A stretch of 63,317 nucleotides of DNA, taken from contig CALUBS010000014.1 in NCBI GenBank assembly GCA_943914355.1, positions 1-63,317 on the forward strand. Reading direction: 5' to 3'. This document shows, piece after piece, positions 33,561 to 43,359 of the stretch (positions are counted from its first letter, which is position 1; the number at the start of each line of letters is the position of its first letter). The DNA comes from an uncultured Corynebacterium sp. Lineage in GTDB: Bacteria; Actinomycetota; Actinomycetes; Mycobacteriales; Mycobacteriaceae. The position numbers were made by a program, and so were the translations under genes. The notes beneath the pieces were generated by a model. It saw nothing but the letters and a program-made list of their open reading frames with translations. It had not been told where the DNA came from and did no database searches.

Positions 33561-35125
33561 GTACAGCTCCTTCCGCTTAAAAGTTCCACACTGGTCACGC
33601 GCGAACCGCTGTGATCCGTGGAGACAATCTTGCTCCATTCCTCGGGGTTGGTTGAGGTGGGCATGTATTCCGATTCCTCCTGCTCAGCGGCGATGGCTGC
33701 CCGCAGGTGCTGCTTGCCGATGCCCCCTTCAACGCCCCCAGTGCCTTCCTCCACGGCGCGCTCCGCACCGTGGTGCGATAAAGCTTCCTTGATGGCCAGC
33801 TTTTTAGCCCGGGCCAAAATATTGGCAATCATCGCGCCAGAGACGAAATCCCGGTAGTGCAGGACTTGGCGTTGCCCATTGCTAAAGTGCAGCTGCGCAA
33901 ACGGCCTATCGCTATACAGCTCATCCACGGCATCGCCAATGAGCTCGTCAATATCACCCACATGCGGAATGGACGGATCGAAGTGGCGGGCGAAGATCTC
34001 GCGCGCGCCGCGCTTGGTGGGGCGATTGATGCGCACCTTCATATCCAGCCGACCCGGGCGCATGATGGCGGGGTCAATGAGCTCTTCCCTATTGGTGGCG
34101 CCGATGATGACCACATTGCTGAGGCCCTCCACGCCGTCGAGCTCCGTTAGCAGCTGTGGAACGACGGTGGTTTCCATATCGGACGAGACCCCGGATCCGC
34201 GGGTGCGGAAAATGGATTCCATCTCATCAAAGAAGATGACCACCGGGCGATCCGCGCTGGCCTGGGCGAGCTCGCGTGCGCGCTCAAAGATCAGCCGGAT
34301 GCGGCGTTCTGTTTCACCGACGTACTTATTCAGCAGCTCTGGGCCCTTAACATTGAGGAAGTAGCTGGATCCATCTCCCCCCATTTGGGTAGACAAAGAG
34401 TTCGCCACTGCTTTAGCAATGAGCGTCTTTCCGCAGCCCGGTGGGCCATAAAGCAATACACCCTTGGGCGGTTGCAGTCCATATTCCCTGTAGAGCTCTG
34501 GGTGGATAAAGGGCAGCTCGACGGAATCACGGATCTGCGAAATTTGCTCGTCTAGGCCGCCGATATCCTCGTAGCGCACATCTGGCACTTCCTCCAGCGA
34601 GAGCTGGGATACCTCTGCTTGATCCACCTTTTCCACGGCCACGGAAGCCTTGGTATCTAACAGCACGACCTCGCCCGTGCGCACGCTTTCTTGCAGCGCT
34701 TGTGCGAGGAGAACGACGCGGTTATCCCCCGCGGAATTAGCCACGACGGCCCGGCGCTGGTCCAAGCGCTCGACCACGGTGGCAAGCTCGCCGGTGCTCG
34801 TGGGGGCGCAGCCTTCGACGACCACGAAGCCATCTCCCAGCCGCACCTGTTGGCCCACCTGCAGGCTTCCCGGCTCCACGTTGGGAGAGACCTTGAGCTG
34901 CATGACGCGGCCGTTGGTATAAACCTCCGCCGTGGTTCCTACCTCGCTTTGGTGCGGCGAGTAGGCCAAAAAGACACCGTAGGTAGAGGCAGGCTCTGCA
35001 AGTGCATTGACCTCAGCAAATAACTGCTCAAGCTCGGCGCGCGATTTCTGTAAAAGCTCCACCAGCTTTTGATTGCGCGCAGCAAGCTGGCTGAGTTGCC
35101 GCTTATTATCCGTGGCTTCATCCAT
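33545..35125 (-). CDS. arc: AAA+ ATPase ARC (Mpa), Pup-binding unfoldase
   Basis: 526 residues. An N-terminal coiled coil (about residues 8-45) that binds Pup is followed by two OB-type domains and one AAA domain with Walker [15 protein letters not shown], Walker [13 protein letters not shown] and the arginine-finger region [13 protein letters not shown]. The C-terminus ends [10 protein letters not shown], not with the GQYL motif that docks mycobacterial Mpa to the 20S proteasome. No prcBA genes lie near. The last codons are read through the dop ribosome site and start codon. The ATG at 35125 is preferred to two GTGs just before it. Confidence 0.95.
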   Translation of the reverse strand: MDEATDNKRQLSQLAARNQKLVELLQKSRAELEQLFAEVNALAEPASTYGVFLAYSPHQSEVGTTAEVYTNGRVMQLKVSPNVEPGSLQVGQQVRLGDGFVVVEGCAPTSTGELATVVERLDQRRAVVANSAGDNRVVLLAQALQESVRTGEVVLLDTKASVAVEKVDQAEVSQLSLEEVPDVRYEDIGGLDEQISQIRDSVELPFIHPELYREYGLQPPKGVLLYGPPGCGKTLIAKAVANSLSTQMGGDGSSYFLNVKGPELLNKYVGETERRIRLIFERARELAQASADRPVVIFFDEMESIFRTRGSGVSSDMETTVVPQLLTELDGVEGLSNVVIIGATNREELIDPAIMRPGRLDMKVRINRPTKRGAREIFARHFDPSIPHVGDIDELIGDAVDELYSDRPFAQLHFSNGQRQVLHYRDFVSGAMIANILARAKKLAIKEALSHHGAERAVEEGTGGVEGGIGKQHLRAAIAAEQEESEYMPTSTNPEEWSKIVSTDHSGSRVTSVELLSGRSCTWPAC

Positions 35126-35194
35126 GCACACCACTTTAACGCGCGAAAAGGTATGAGCGAGGCCACTTTAGCAATTAATTACATCCGTGTACTT

Positions 35195-35214
35195 AAATAG
35201 TGCGCATACTATTT
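35195..35214. repeat. Inverted repeat between trmI and arc
   Basis: AAATAGT and ACTATTT, separated by GCGCAT, form a 7-bp stem that overlaps the trmI stop codon. There is no T tract. It could be an operator for arc or a weak terminator. Confidence 0.4.
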
Positions 35215-36045
35215 GCGGGCGCGGCGCTGGGGGCGCGGCGGGGTGACGCCATCGGCAAGCCGCCTGGTCCAAATGAGGAATGCGGTATGCGCATTCATGC
35301 GGTGCTCTGGGCGGGTGGCCAGGCCTTCTACCTTCCACTCGCGCACCAGGGACTCCCATGCCTTCGGCTCTGTAAAGCACTGCAGCTCGCGGATCCCCTC
35401 CATGACCTTCATCAGCTGCGGGACCGTTGCCACATAGGTCATGAACACGCCGCCGGGGATCAGCAGATCGCGTACGGTCTCCAAGTTCTCCCAGGGCTCA
35501 AGCATGTCCAAGATGATGCGGTCAACGGGGCCACCGAGGTCCTCAGCGGTAACTTCGCCAAGATCCCCTAGGCGCGGCGACCACCACTCGGGGCGGGATC
35601 CAAAGTATTCCTCGACGTTATCGACCGCGTACTCCAAGTGATCGTCGCGGATCTCGTAGGAATAGACGTGGCCTTCGGGGCCCACGGCGCGCAGGAGGGA
35701 CATCGACAAGGCGCCGGAGCCGGCACCGGCCTCCAGCACGCGGGCGCCCATGAAAATATCGCCCTCGACCAAAATCTGTGCGGCGTCCTTGGGGTAGATG
35801 ACGGCGGCGCCGCGCGGCATCGAGAGGACGTGATCCACCATGAGGTGGCGGAAGAGCAGGAAGGACGAGCCCAAGGTGGACTCGATGACGGAACCTTCAT
35901 CCATTCCCACGATGTCATCGTGGTTGATTATGCCTTTATGGGAATGAAACTGGCCTCCTTCTTTCAAAATGACCGTGTAGTGGCGCCGCTTGGCGTCCGT
36001 CAGCTGCACGCGGTCGCCATAGGAAAAGGGGCCAGAATAAGCCAT
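35209..36045 (-). CDS. trmI: tRNA (adenine-58-N1)-methyltransferase
   Basis: 278 residues. An N-terminal beta domain (GDRVQLTDAKRRHYTVILKEGG) is followed by the Rossmann fold with motif I VLEAGAGSGALSMSLL, the acidic YSYEIRDDHLEYA and the catalytic DMLEPWE. It methylates A58 in the T-loop of tRNAs as a tetramer. It lies 29 bp downstream of the M18 peptidase gene and upstream of arc; trmI is next to the Pup genes in mycobacteria too. Confidence 0.96.
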   Translation of the reverse strand: MAYSGPFSYGDRVQLTDAKRRHYTVILKEGGQFHSHKGIINHDDIVGMDEGSVIESTLGSSFLLFRHLMVDHVLSMPRGAAVIYPKDAAQILVEGDIFMGARVLEAGAGSGALSMSLLRAVGPEGHVYSYEIRDDHLEYAVDNVEEYFGSRPEWWSPRLGDLGEVTAEDLGGPVDRIILDMLEPWENLETVRDLLIPGGVFMTYVATVPQLMKVMEGIRELQCFTEPKAWESLVREWKVEGLATRPEHRMNAHTAFLIWTRRLADGVTPPRPQRRARK

Positions 36046-36074
36046 GCCGCAAAACTCCTCGAGGTTGTGGGAAA

Positions 36075-37328
36075 CTAACCCTTCAAGTATGCCTCAAGTG
36101 CCCGCGAGAGCCATATTTGGTCCTGCTCGCCCACCATCTCGCGCGCGGAGTGCATCGATAGCATCGGCACGCCCACATCGACGGTGTCGATGCCCAATCG
36201 CGTTGCGGTAATGGGGCCGATGGTCGATCCGCACGGCACATCGTTATTGCCCACGAAACGCTGCACCGGAACCCCAGCCGTGGCACACGCGGTCTCCCAC
36301 AACGCGATCGTCTGCGCATCGGAGGCATAGCGCTGGTTGCCATTGATCTTGGTCACTGGGCCCTGCCCAATGATCGGCTGGTGGGTGGGATCGTGCTTAT
36401 CCGTGTAATTGGGGTGCACCGAGTGCGCGGCATCGGCAGACACGCAGCTTGAGCGGGCGAACATCTGGAATCGCTCTTCCTCATTGGCCCCCAGCGCGCG
36501 GGCAGTGCGGGTCAATACGTCCTGCAGGATGGGCCCGGCGGCACCATAGCGGGAGCTCGATCCCACTTCCTCGTGGTCAAAGGCCATCATAACCAAAATA
36601 TCGGAGCCGTCATAGTCCTGCGCAGCGCTCTGCATAGCCTCCAGCGAGGCATGCACCGAAGACAAGTTATCCATGCGGCCAGCCGCGATAAACTTTTCGC
36701 CCGCGCCAAAGACCGCACCTCGGGCGGCATCGGCCGTAATCAGGTTGAAGGACGCGATATCCTGCTTGGCGATGCCCGCCTGCTCCCCCACCACCTGCAG
36801 GATCGACGCATCTTCATCGCCCACCGTCAGGACCGGCTGCATGTGCTTTTGCCGGTCCGGTTTGAACTCATCCTTGCGGTACAGGTGGATAGCTAACGAA
36901 GGAAGGCGCAGAACTGGGCCCGTATTCACGAGGTGCTGGTGCCCATCCGTGGTCACAACTTGGCCGGCGACGGTAAGTTCGCGGTCAAACCACGTGTGCA
37001 GCAAGGCGCCGCCGTAGATTTCTACCGCGACCTGCTGCCAGCCCGCAGCAGAAAAATCGGGCGTGGGCTTAAGCGCCAGCCCCGGCGAATCAGTATGCGA
37101 ACCGATAACGCGGAAACCGGAATTCTTATCGGCGCCTTCCGGCACGTACCACGCGGCAACTGCACCGCCGCGGACCATCACGTGCCCGCCCGGTGCCGCC
37201 GACCAGTCCTCGCGCTCATCCTGGACCTGGAAACCAAATTCTTGCAGCTGGCGCGCTACCTCATGCGCGGCGTGGTACGACGACGGCGAAGCCGCCAAGA
37301 AATCAAGGAACTTATCGGTATAACTCAT
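36075..37328 (-). CDS. M18-family metalloaminopeptidase
   Basis: 417 residues. Metal and active-site blocks of the M18 (aspartyl aminopeptidase) fold are visible: VIGSHTDSPGLALKP with the first His-Asp, MMAFDHEEVGSSSRYGAAG with the Glu-Glu pair, and the late VPMLSMHSAREM with the final His. It should release N-terminal Asp/Glu or other residues in the cytosol, using two zinc or cobalt ions. It starts the minus-strand block that reads into trmI and may supply downstream peptide turnover. Confidence 0.93.
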   Translation of the reverse strand: MSYTDKFLDFLAASPSSYHAAHEVARQLQEFGFQVQDEREDWSAAPGGHVMVRGGAVAAWYVPEGADKNSGFRVIGSHTDSPGLALKPTPDFSAAGWQQVAVEIYGGALLHTWFDRELTVAGQVVTTDGHQHLVNTGPVLRLPSLAIHLYRKDEFKPDRQKHMQPVLTVGDEDASILQVVGEQAGIAKQDIASFNLITADAARGAVFGAGEKFIAAGRMDNLSSVHASLEAMQSAAQDYDGSDILVMMAFDHEEVGSSSRYGAAGPILQDVLTRTARALGANEEERFQMFARSSCVSADAAHSVHPNYTDKHDPTHQPIIGQGPVTKINGNQRYASDAQTIALWETACATAGVPVQRFVGNNDVPCGSTIGPITATRLGIDTVDVGVPMLSMHSAREMVGEQDQIWLSRALEAYLKG

Positions 37329-37374
37329 ACCTTCTAGCTTGCCACGAAACTATCAGCGATAGGCTAGATACACC

Positions 37375-38196
37375 ATGGCTACTTCATCTACTCCCCGCCC
37401 TCTTGCCCTGTCGCCCTCGCGCGCCTCCGACTACCAGCAGTGCCCTCTGCTCTACCGTTTCCGGGCCATCGACAAGATTCCCGAGCCCAAGACCATCGCC
37501 CAAGTTAAGGGAACCCTGGTCCACGCGGTCCTAGAAGAAACGCATAAACTCCCGCGCGAAGAGCGCACTTACCCAGCCGCAGTAAAGATGATTAAGCCAA
37601 GCTGGGCAGCGATGACGGAACAGGACGCTGAATTGCTCGAGCTCGTGCCCGATGACGAGACGTATGATTTCTTCGTCGCCGCCCGCGAACTACTCAAAGG
37701 CTATTTCCAGATGGAAAACCCGCAGGGCTTCGACTGCCAAGAAACCGAGATGTATGTCAACACGGTTCTGCCCAACGGCGTGCCCGTGCGCGGGTTTATT
37801 GACCGCGTGGACCGCGCCCCCACCGGCGAGGTGCGCGTCGTGGATTATAAAACGGGCAAGAAACCAGCACCGCGCTTTTCCCACAGCGCCCAATTCCAGA
37901 TGCGGTTTTATGCCCTAATGTATTGGCGCCTGTTGGGAACAATCCCCCACCAGCTACGACTGATGTATCTAAAGGTGCTGGATTCGATGTTTTTAGCCCC
38001 TACCCAGGAGGAACTTGAATACTTCGAGCGCGATCTAGGCCAGCTGTGGGCCAAGATTGAGGCCGATGGGCGCGCCGGGGATTTTCGCCCGAAACGCTCC
38101 AAGCTCTGTAATTGGTGCGCGCATCAGGCGATCTGCCCCGAATTTGGCGGCACGCCGCCGGAGTACCCGGGTTGGCCGGGCTCCGCGGCGGATTAA
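37375..38196 (+). CDS. RecB-family PD-(D/E)XK nuclease-like protein
   Basis: 273 residues. The nuclease core is visible as GFIDRVDRAPTGEVRVVDYKTGKKP, with Asp and Asp-Tyr-Lys active residues, near residues 140-165. An upstream SRASDYQQCPLLYRFR and a C-terminal CNWCAHQAICPEF give four Cys that likely bind a 4Fe-4S cluster, as in AddB or Cas4-like enzymes. It is a stand-alone actinobacterial RecB-like protein, located next to trmI in mycobacteria as well. Role in DNA repair is inferred. Opposite strand to its neighbours; TAGGCT lies nine bases before the ATG. Confidence 0.88.
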   Translation: MATSSTPRPLALSPSRASDYQQCPLLYRFRAIDKIPEPKTIAQVKGTLVHAVLEETHKLPREERTYPAAVKMIKPSWAAMTEQDAELLELVPDDETYDFFVAARELLKGYFQMENPQGFDCQETEMYVNTVLPNGVPVRGFIDRVDRAPTGEVRVVDYKTGKKPAPRFSHSAQFQMRFYALMYWRLLGTIPHQLRLMYLKVLDSMFLAPTQEELEYFERDLGQLWAKIEADGRAGDFRPKRSKLCNWCAHQAICPEFGGTPPEYPGWPGSAAD

Positions 38197-38202
38197 CTCC
38201 TT

Positions 38203-39870
38203 TTAGAACAGTCCGGATACCGTGCCATCGGCGGCGACGTCGATATTATTGGCCGCCGGCTTCTTGGGCAGGCCCGGCATGGTCATCACGTTGCCGGTAA
38301 GCACTACGATAAACCCCGAACCGGTGCGCGGCAGTAGCTCGCGCACGTGCAGCGTGTGGCCTTCCGGAGCGCCCAATGCGGTTGCTTCATCCGAGAAGGA
38401 ATACTGCGTCTTGGAAATGACCACGGGTAATTTATCCCAGCCATTGTCCTTGATGTATTGCAAGTCCTTCACAGCCTTTGAGCCGTATTCCACGCTGTCC
38501 GCGCGGTAGATCTCGCGGGCGATGGTCTCGATGGAGGCCTCGATGCCTACTTCAGGATCATAGAGCTGCTGCGCGCCGCCCTCGAGGTTCTCCAGCAAGG
38601 TCTCGGCCAGCTTCGTCGCTCCCGCGCCGCCTTCGGCCCAGACGTTGGCCTCTTCCAAGGCCACGCCGAAGTCCTTGGCCCAATCGCGCATAAACTGGCG
38701 CTCCGCCTCCGTATCGGACCAGAAGAGGTTCAGCGCGACAACGGGCTTGATACCAAACTTGCGCAGGTTTTCTACGTGGCGCTCAAGGTTGACGATACCC
38801 TTCTGCAGAGCCTCAACATTTTCCTCGGTGAGCTTATCCTCGGCAACGCCCCCGTTGTACTTCTGCGAGCGGATTGTCGCCACGACCACCGCGCCGGCCA
38901 CGTCCAGGTCACCAAACCGGGACTTGATATCCATAAACTTCTCGCCGCCGAGATCCGCGCCGAAGCCGGCCTCAGACAGCACGATATCGCCGAACTGCAG
39001 GGCAGTCTGCGTCGCCAGCAAGGAGTTGCAGCCGTGCGCGATATTGGCGAAGGGGCCACCGTGCACGAGTGCGGGCACCCCGCCGAGGGTTTGCACGAGG
39101 TTCGGGTTCAAGGCATCGCGCATCAGCGCGGTCAGCGCGCCTTCCGCATCGAGCTCGCGCGCGGTCACCGGCCGCTGGTCATAGGTAAACCCGACGGTAA
39201 TATCGCCGAGCCGCTGCTTGAGGTCTTCGAGGCTCGTCGCCAAACACAAAATCGCCATGATCTCGGAGGCCGCCGTAATGGTAAAGCCCGTTTCTGCCGG
39301 CACGCCGTGTGCCGATCCACCAAGGCCGGTCACCACATTGCGCAATGCGCGGTCGTTCACGTCGACGCAGCGCTGCCACGTCACGCGGCGCGGGTCGATG
39401 CCCAGCTGGTTGCCCTGGTGAATGTGATTGTCGATGATGGCCGCAAGCGTATTCGTAGCCGCGGCAATGGCGTGGAAGTCACCGGTGAAGTGCAGGTTGA
39501 TGTCCTCCATCGGCACAATCTGGGCGTAGCCGCCACCCGCGGCACCACCCTTGATACCCATTACCGGGCCTTGGGATGGCTCACGGAGGGCCACGATGGC
39601 CTTCTTCCCGATCTGATCCAGCGCATCGGTCAAGCCGATGAGGACCGTAGATTTTCCTTCCCCGGCAGGTGTTGGGGACACTCCTGTCACCAACACGAGC
39701 TTGCCGCGCTTATCCTTGGCGTAGTCCACCTTAGTGATATCCACCTTGGCTTTTGTGGAACCAAAAGGAATTACTGCATCTTCTGGGATTCCTGCTTTGT
39801 CTGCGATTTCCGCAATCGGCTGCAGGTTATGGGCTTGAGCGATTTCAACATCGGATGGCTGCGTAGTCAT
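38203..39870 (-). CDS. fhs: Formate--tetrahydrofolate ligase
   Basis: 555 residues, the family length. It makes 10-formyl-THF from formate, THF and ATP. The ATP-binding TPAGEGKSTVLIGL, the block GIKGGAAGGGYAQI, and FTGDFHAI, HGGPFANIAHGCNS are typical. ATG at 39870 chosen; a nine-codon upstream extension is not family-like. The gene allows use of formate for purine and serine one-carbon units. It stands between the RecB-like gene (convergent, 6-bp gap) and the dcu gene. Confidence 0.96.
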   Translation of the reverse strand: MTTQPSDVEIAQAHNLQPIAEIADKAGIPEDAVIPFGSTKAKVDITKVDYAKDKRGKLVLVTGVSPTPAGEGKSTVLIGLTDALDQIGKKAIVALREPSQGPVMGIKGGAAGGGYAQIVPMEDINLHFTGDFHAIAAATNTLAAIIDNHIHQGNQLGIDPRRVTWQRCVDVNDRALRNVVTGLGGSAHGVPAETGFTITAASEIMAILCLATSLEDLKQRLGDITVGFTYDQRPVTARELDAEGALTALMRDALNPNLVQTLGGVPALVHGGPFANIAHGCNSLLATQTALQFGDIVLSEAGFGADLGGEKFMDIKSRFGDLDVAGAVVVATIRSQKYNGGVAEDKLTEENVEALQKGIVNLERHVENLRKFGIKPVVALNLFWSDTEAERQFMRDWAKDFGVALEEANVWAEGGAGATKLAETLLENLEGGAQQLYDPEVGIEASIETIAREIYRADSVEYGSKAVKDLQYIKDNGWDKLPVVISKTQYSFSDEATALGAPEGHTLHVRELLPRTGSGFIVVLTGNVMTMPGLPKKPAANNIDVAADGTVSGLF

Positions 39871-39960
39871 GGCACCTACCCTACCGATTTCTGACATTAG
39901 CCAAGTCGCATGGGGGTATACACTGTGAGGCAGAACATTTCTTTTGGTGAAGATTCCACA

Positions 39961-39995
39961 TAAAAGTGGCGCCCTCTCCGCGGAGAAGACGCCAC
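39961..39995 (-). terminator. Terminator downstream of dcu
   Basis: GTGGCG (39966-39971) pairs with CGCCAC (39990-39995), with a further CTCC/GGAG inner pairing. On the minus strand it is followed by TTTTA. It lies 24 bases after the dcu stop. Confidence 0.75.
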
Positions 39996-40019
39996 AAGGA
40001 CCTCGAGTTCGAAGACTCG

Positions 40020-41327
40020 CTAAATGATTACCGCACCGAGTGCGTAGCCAAGGAGCACGGAACCGACGATGCTGACCACGCCGGGGATAAGGAATGGGTG
40101 GTTGAATACGGCCTTGCCGATCTTGGTCGTGCCCGTATCATCCATTTCGACAGCTGCCAGCAACGTTGGGTACGTCGGCAGGATGAACAGAGCAGATACT
40201 GCTGGGAATGCGGCCACGGCGGTAACCGGGTTAACACCTAGCGCCAATGCGGCGGGCATGAGCGCCTTGGTGGTGGCAGCCTGCGAGTACAGCAGGGCTG
40301 CGGCGAAGAAGAGCACCACTGCCAGCAACCATGGCGAAGCTTCGATGACGTCGCCGGCCAGCGCTTGAATATCGTCCAAGTAGTGGTTGATCAAGGTGGT
40401 TCCCAACCACGCAACGCCCAACACACAGATGCAGGCGGACATACCAGATTTAAATACCGGAGTATTGAGGACGTCGCCGGTCGGAATCTTGGTTTTCAAG
40501 ACGATGATCGTCGCGGCCGAGAGCATGACGGTCATGATTGCCTCATTGCGCGGCAACGTGGGATCCGTAATCAGGCCAACTTGTTCGGAAGAAATGGTAG
40601 CCCACGCCATGACGACGACGATGGCGATGAGGAAGATGACTACGGAAGACTTAGCTCCTTCCTTTGGCTCATATTTACTAGCACCAATCGGTTCTTTGAC
40701 CAGGCCTTGGGCCTTGCGCTCTTGGTATACAGGATCATCTTCTAGTTCCTTGCCAAACTTATTGGCAAGCCAAGCTGCCGGGAAGATGGACAGGAAGGTA
40801 GCTGGAATCAGCACTCCGAGCACCTGGAGGTACCCCACCCCCATGGGCTCAAGTAGACCAGCCAGGATGACAACTGCAGCAGAAATCGGCGAGGCACAGA
40901 TACCCATCTGCGCAGCGACAACCGCGATAGATAGCGGTCGCGACGGGCGAACCTTGCCTTCCTTGGCTACCTCTACGATGACCGGCAACGTGGAAAAGGA
41001 CGTGTGCCCGGTACCGGCCAAGACCGTCATCAACCAGGTCACAATGGGTGCGTAAAACGTAATCTTTTTGGGGTTTTTGCGCAGGAACTTCTCGGCCACG
41101 TGAACCAAATAGTCCATGCCGCCGGCCTTTTGCATGGCGGCGATGGCCGCAATCACCGTCATAATAATGGCGATGACGTCGAACGGAATGTCTTCCCTGG
41201 TTACGGGAACTCCCGTAACGCCCAAAAGGAGAACGCCTAGGCCGCCGGCCATGCCGATGCCTATGGACCCAATTCTCGCACCCAGGATAATGGCCGCGAG
41301 AACGATGACAATATGAATAATAACCAT
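40020..41327 (-). CDS. Anaerobic C4-dicarboxylate transporter, Dcu family
   Basis: 435 residues from the ATG at 41327, with GGAG upstream; typical DcuA/DcuB length. About 11-12 membrane helices. The conserved first helix (HIVIVLAAIILGARIG) and the loop AGTGHTSFSTLPVIVEVAKEG identify the family. Dcu proteins exchange aspartate, fumarate, malate or succinate, often during fumarate respiration. It follows aspA on the same strand, so aspartate uptake with fumarate formation and succinate efflux is a sensible pathway. The 361-bp spacer carries strong hairpins that may set the ratio of the two mRNAs. Confidence 0.93.
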   Translation of the reverse strand: MVIIHIVIVLAAIILGARIGSIGIGMAGGLGVLLLGVTGVPVTREDIPFDVIAIIMTVIAAIAAMQKAGGMDYLVHVAEKFLRKNPKKITFYAPIVTWLMTVLAGTGHTSFSTLPVIVEVAKEGKVRPSRPLSIAVVAAQMGICASPISAAVVILAGLLEPMGVGYLQVLGVLIPATFLSIFPAAWLANKFGKELEDDPVYQERKAQGLVKEPIGASKYEPKEGAKSSVVIFLIAIVVVMAWATISSEQVGLITDPTLPRNEAIMTVMLSAATIIVLKTKIPTGDVLNTPVFKSGMSACICVLGVAWLGTTLINHYLDDIQALAGDVIEASPWLLAVVLFFAAALLYSQAATTKALMPAALALGVNPVTAVAAFPAVSALFILPTYPTLLAAVEMDDTGTTKIGKAVFNHPFLIPGVVSIVGSVLLGYALGAVII

Positions 41328-41688
41328 GGATACGCTCCACACGTTCTCAACTACACGTGGTGGACCCGCCTTAGCCTGCCGGTCGTGGACCACCCTTACA
41401 CTTCTATTTTGCCCTGAATATGTTGCTTTATTTACATATTCCGCCCGTTTGTGCTGCTTCCCACATGTGTTCTACCTCGCGTCATAAACCGTTCGGTATA
41501 TTTCCATGCCGCTGCACTATGGAACCGTGAGACACCAGTCAGGCATTCACGTAAGAGACCGCACACACCATGGAATACTTTTTCCGCTTTCCACGGAAAA
41601 GTAAAACACGGTGTGCGCGGAATGGTGGGCGCCTCCATGAGGATGGGCATCGCCCACCTCATGCGGCACTACAGATCGCGAACTTTAC
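41328..41688 (-). other. aspA-dcu spacer with three large hairpins
   Basis: No gene was found. Three stem-loops lie here: 41624-41658 (GGTGGGCG/CGCCCACC), 41559-41620 (very long, imperfect) and 41359-41394 (GGTGGaCC/GGaCCACC). None ends in a T tract on the minus strand. They may be RNA-processing or stability elements between the two messages; a dcu promoter may also lie here but I could not fix it. Confidence 0.55.
41559..41620 (-). repeat. 62-nt near-complete hairpin between aspA and dcu
   Basis: The outer 14 pairs include CCGCRCACACC with GGTGTGTGCGG (two G-U pairs). After a 3-nt internal loop, seven further pairs (TACTTTT/AAAAGTA) and three more close a 7-nt loop TGGAAAG, with one bulged A. 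Almost the entire element is paired. Confidence 0.75.
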
Positions 41689-43248
41689 TTAGTTGTCATC
41701 GAGGAAAAGCTGACCGCGAAATTCTGGGTGCATCAGGTTTTCTACCGACAGGACCTTGTTCAGCGTTGCTTCATCAAGTAAACCCTTCTCCAGCACGAGT
41801 TCCTTGACGCCCTTGCCGGTCTTGAGGGATTCCTTTGCAACCTCATCACCGTTGTGGTGGCCAATAAATGGGTTCAAGTAGGTAACGATACCGATGGAGT
41901 TCTCCACGTACTGGCGGCACACATCAGCGTTGGCAGTAATACCGGTGACGCACTTCTCACGCAGCGCGTCGACCGCGTTGCCCGTGATGCGGATGGACTG
42001 GAACAGTGCCTCACCGATGACCGGCTCCATCACGTTGAGCTGCAGCTGGCCTGCCTCTGCAGCCATGGTCACAACGTGGTCATTGCCGAAGATCTTGAAG
42101 CAGGTCTGGTTGACAACCTCTGGGATAACCGGGTTGACCTTACCCGGCATGATGGAGGAACCTGCCTGGCGGGCGGGCAGGTTGATCTCGCCCAGGCCAG
42201 CGCGCGGGCCAGAGGAAAGCAGGCGCAAGTCATTACAGATCTTGGAGAGCTTCATGGCAGCGCGCTTGATGGCAGAGTGCAAGAAGACGTAGGCACCGCA
42301 GTCAGAGGTGGCCTCGATAAGGTCGCTTGCAGTCTTCATCTCCAGACCAGTGACCTCAGACAGGGCGGCGGTTACCTGGTGACGGTAGCCGGCTGGAGTG
42401 TTAACACCGGTGCCGATGGCGGTTGCACCGAGGTTGATCTGCAGCAAGCGGCTCTGTGCGTCGCGCAGAACGGCCTGCTCCTCGTTCAGGTTATTAGCAA
42501 AGCCCTTGAATTCATCGCCCAAAGTCATGGGGACGGCATCCTGCAGCTGGGTGCGGCCCATCTTCAGGATGTCTTGGAACTCATTGCCCTTGTCCTGGAA
42601 TGCGGAACGCAGGCTGTCGATGCGCACGATGAGGTCATCGATGGCAGCGTACAGGCCCAGACGGAAGCCAGTTGGGTAAGCGTCGTTGGTGGACTGGGAC
42701 ATGTTGACATCGTCATTGGGGTTGATGATGTCGTAGGAGCCCTTCTCCTCCCCCAAGTGCTCAAGTGCCAGGTTGGCAACGACCTCATTGGTGTTCATGT
42801 TCAACGAGGTGCCGGCACCGCCCTGGAATACATCGAGCGGGAATTGGTCCATGCAGCGACCCTCGTCCAAGATCTGGTCACAAGCCCAGATGATGGCCTC
42901 TGCCTTCTTCTTTGGCAGCACGTGCAGGCGTCGGTTGGCCATTGCGGCGGCCTTCTTGACCTTCACCATGCCGCGGATGAAGTGCGGAATGGTGTTAATG
43001 GTCACGTAGGAAATCTGGAAGTTATCCATCGCGCGGACGGTGTGGACACCAAAGTAGGCGTCAGCAGGAATTTCCAAATCACCGATCAGGTCGGTTTCCG
43101 TACGAGTGTTTTTGCTCGACGTCTTTGGTTTCTTCTGCTCAGCTACCTTTTGCTGTGCAGAATGGGTGGTCTTATCCTCCTGCTTATCCTCCGCTTGCTT
43201 TGCGGCAGACTTAGTGTCTTTTTCTTCTTTCTTAGACGACTTTGCCAT
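41689..43248 (-). CDS. aspA: Aspartate ammonia-lyase with Lys-rich N-terminal extension
   Basis: 519 residues. It converts aspartate to fumarate and ammonia. The fumarase/aspartase signature [15 protein letters not shown] is present, with the substrate-binding [11 protein letters not shown] and [14 protein letters not shown]. The catalytic core starts at [15 protein letters not shown] (about residue 53). Before it lies a ~50-residue, low-complexity segment very rich in Lys, Glu, Gln and Ser ([20 protein letters not shown]). AAAGGAG lies 13 bases before the chosen ATG at 43248; a longer frame of 20 codons upstream is less likely. It is followed by dcu. Confidence 0.95.
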   Translation of the reverse strand: MAKSSKKEEKDTKSAAKQAEDKQEDKTTHSAQQKVAEQKKPKTSSKNTRTETDLIGDLEIPADAYFGVHTVRAMDNFQISYVTINTIPHFIRGMVKVKKAAAMANRRLHVLPKKKAEAIIWACDQILDEGRCMDQFPLDVFQGGAGTSLNMNTNEVVANLALEHLGEEKGSYDIINPNDDVNMSQSTNDAYPTGFRLGLYAAIDDLIVRIDSLRSAFQDKGNEFQDILKMGRTQLQDAVPMTLGDEFKGFANNLNEEQAVLRDAQSRLLQINLGATAIGTGVNTPAGYRHQVTAALSEVTGLEMKTASDLIEATSDCGAYVFLHSAIKRAAMKLSKICNDLRLLSSGPRAGLGEINLPARQAGSSIMPGKVNPVIPEVVNQTCFKIFGNDHVVTMAAEAGQLQLNVMEPVIGEALFQSIRITGNAVDALREKCVTGITANADVCRQYVENSIGIVTYLNPFIGHHNGDEVAKESLKTGKGVKELVLEKGLLDEATLNKVLSVENLMHPEFRGQLFLDDN

Positions 43249-43359
43249 GATGGCGCGGCTCCTTTGCCTGTCGAGAATGATGTCCGAGTGAATAATCTCA
43301 AGCGCCAATGGTAGCCACGTTTCGCCCCAGTTGGGACGACCAAGAATTTAATACTCCCC

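Noticed and set aside
31793..35125. Proteasome genes prcB/prcA near pup
   Set aside because: pup is followed directly by pafA, and dop by pup; no beta-type subunit frame is present in the window.
41854..43314. A 486-codon open frame antisense to aspA
   Set aside because: Its Val/Gly/Leu-rich composition is a typical shadow of a highly expressed gene; aspA is certain.
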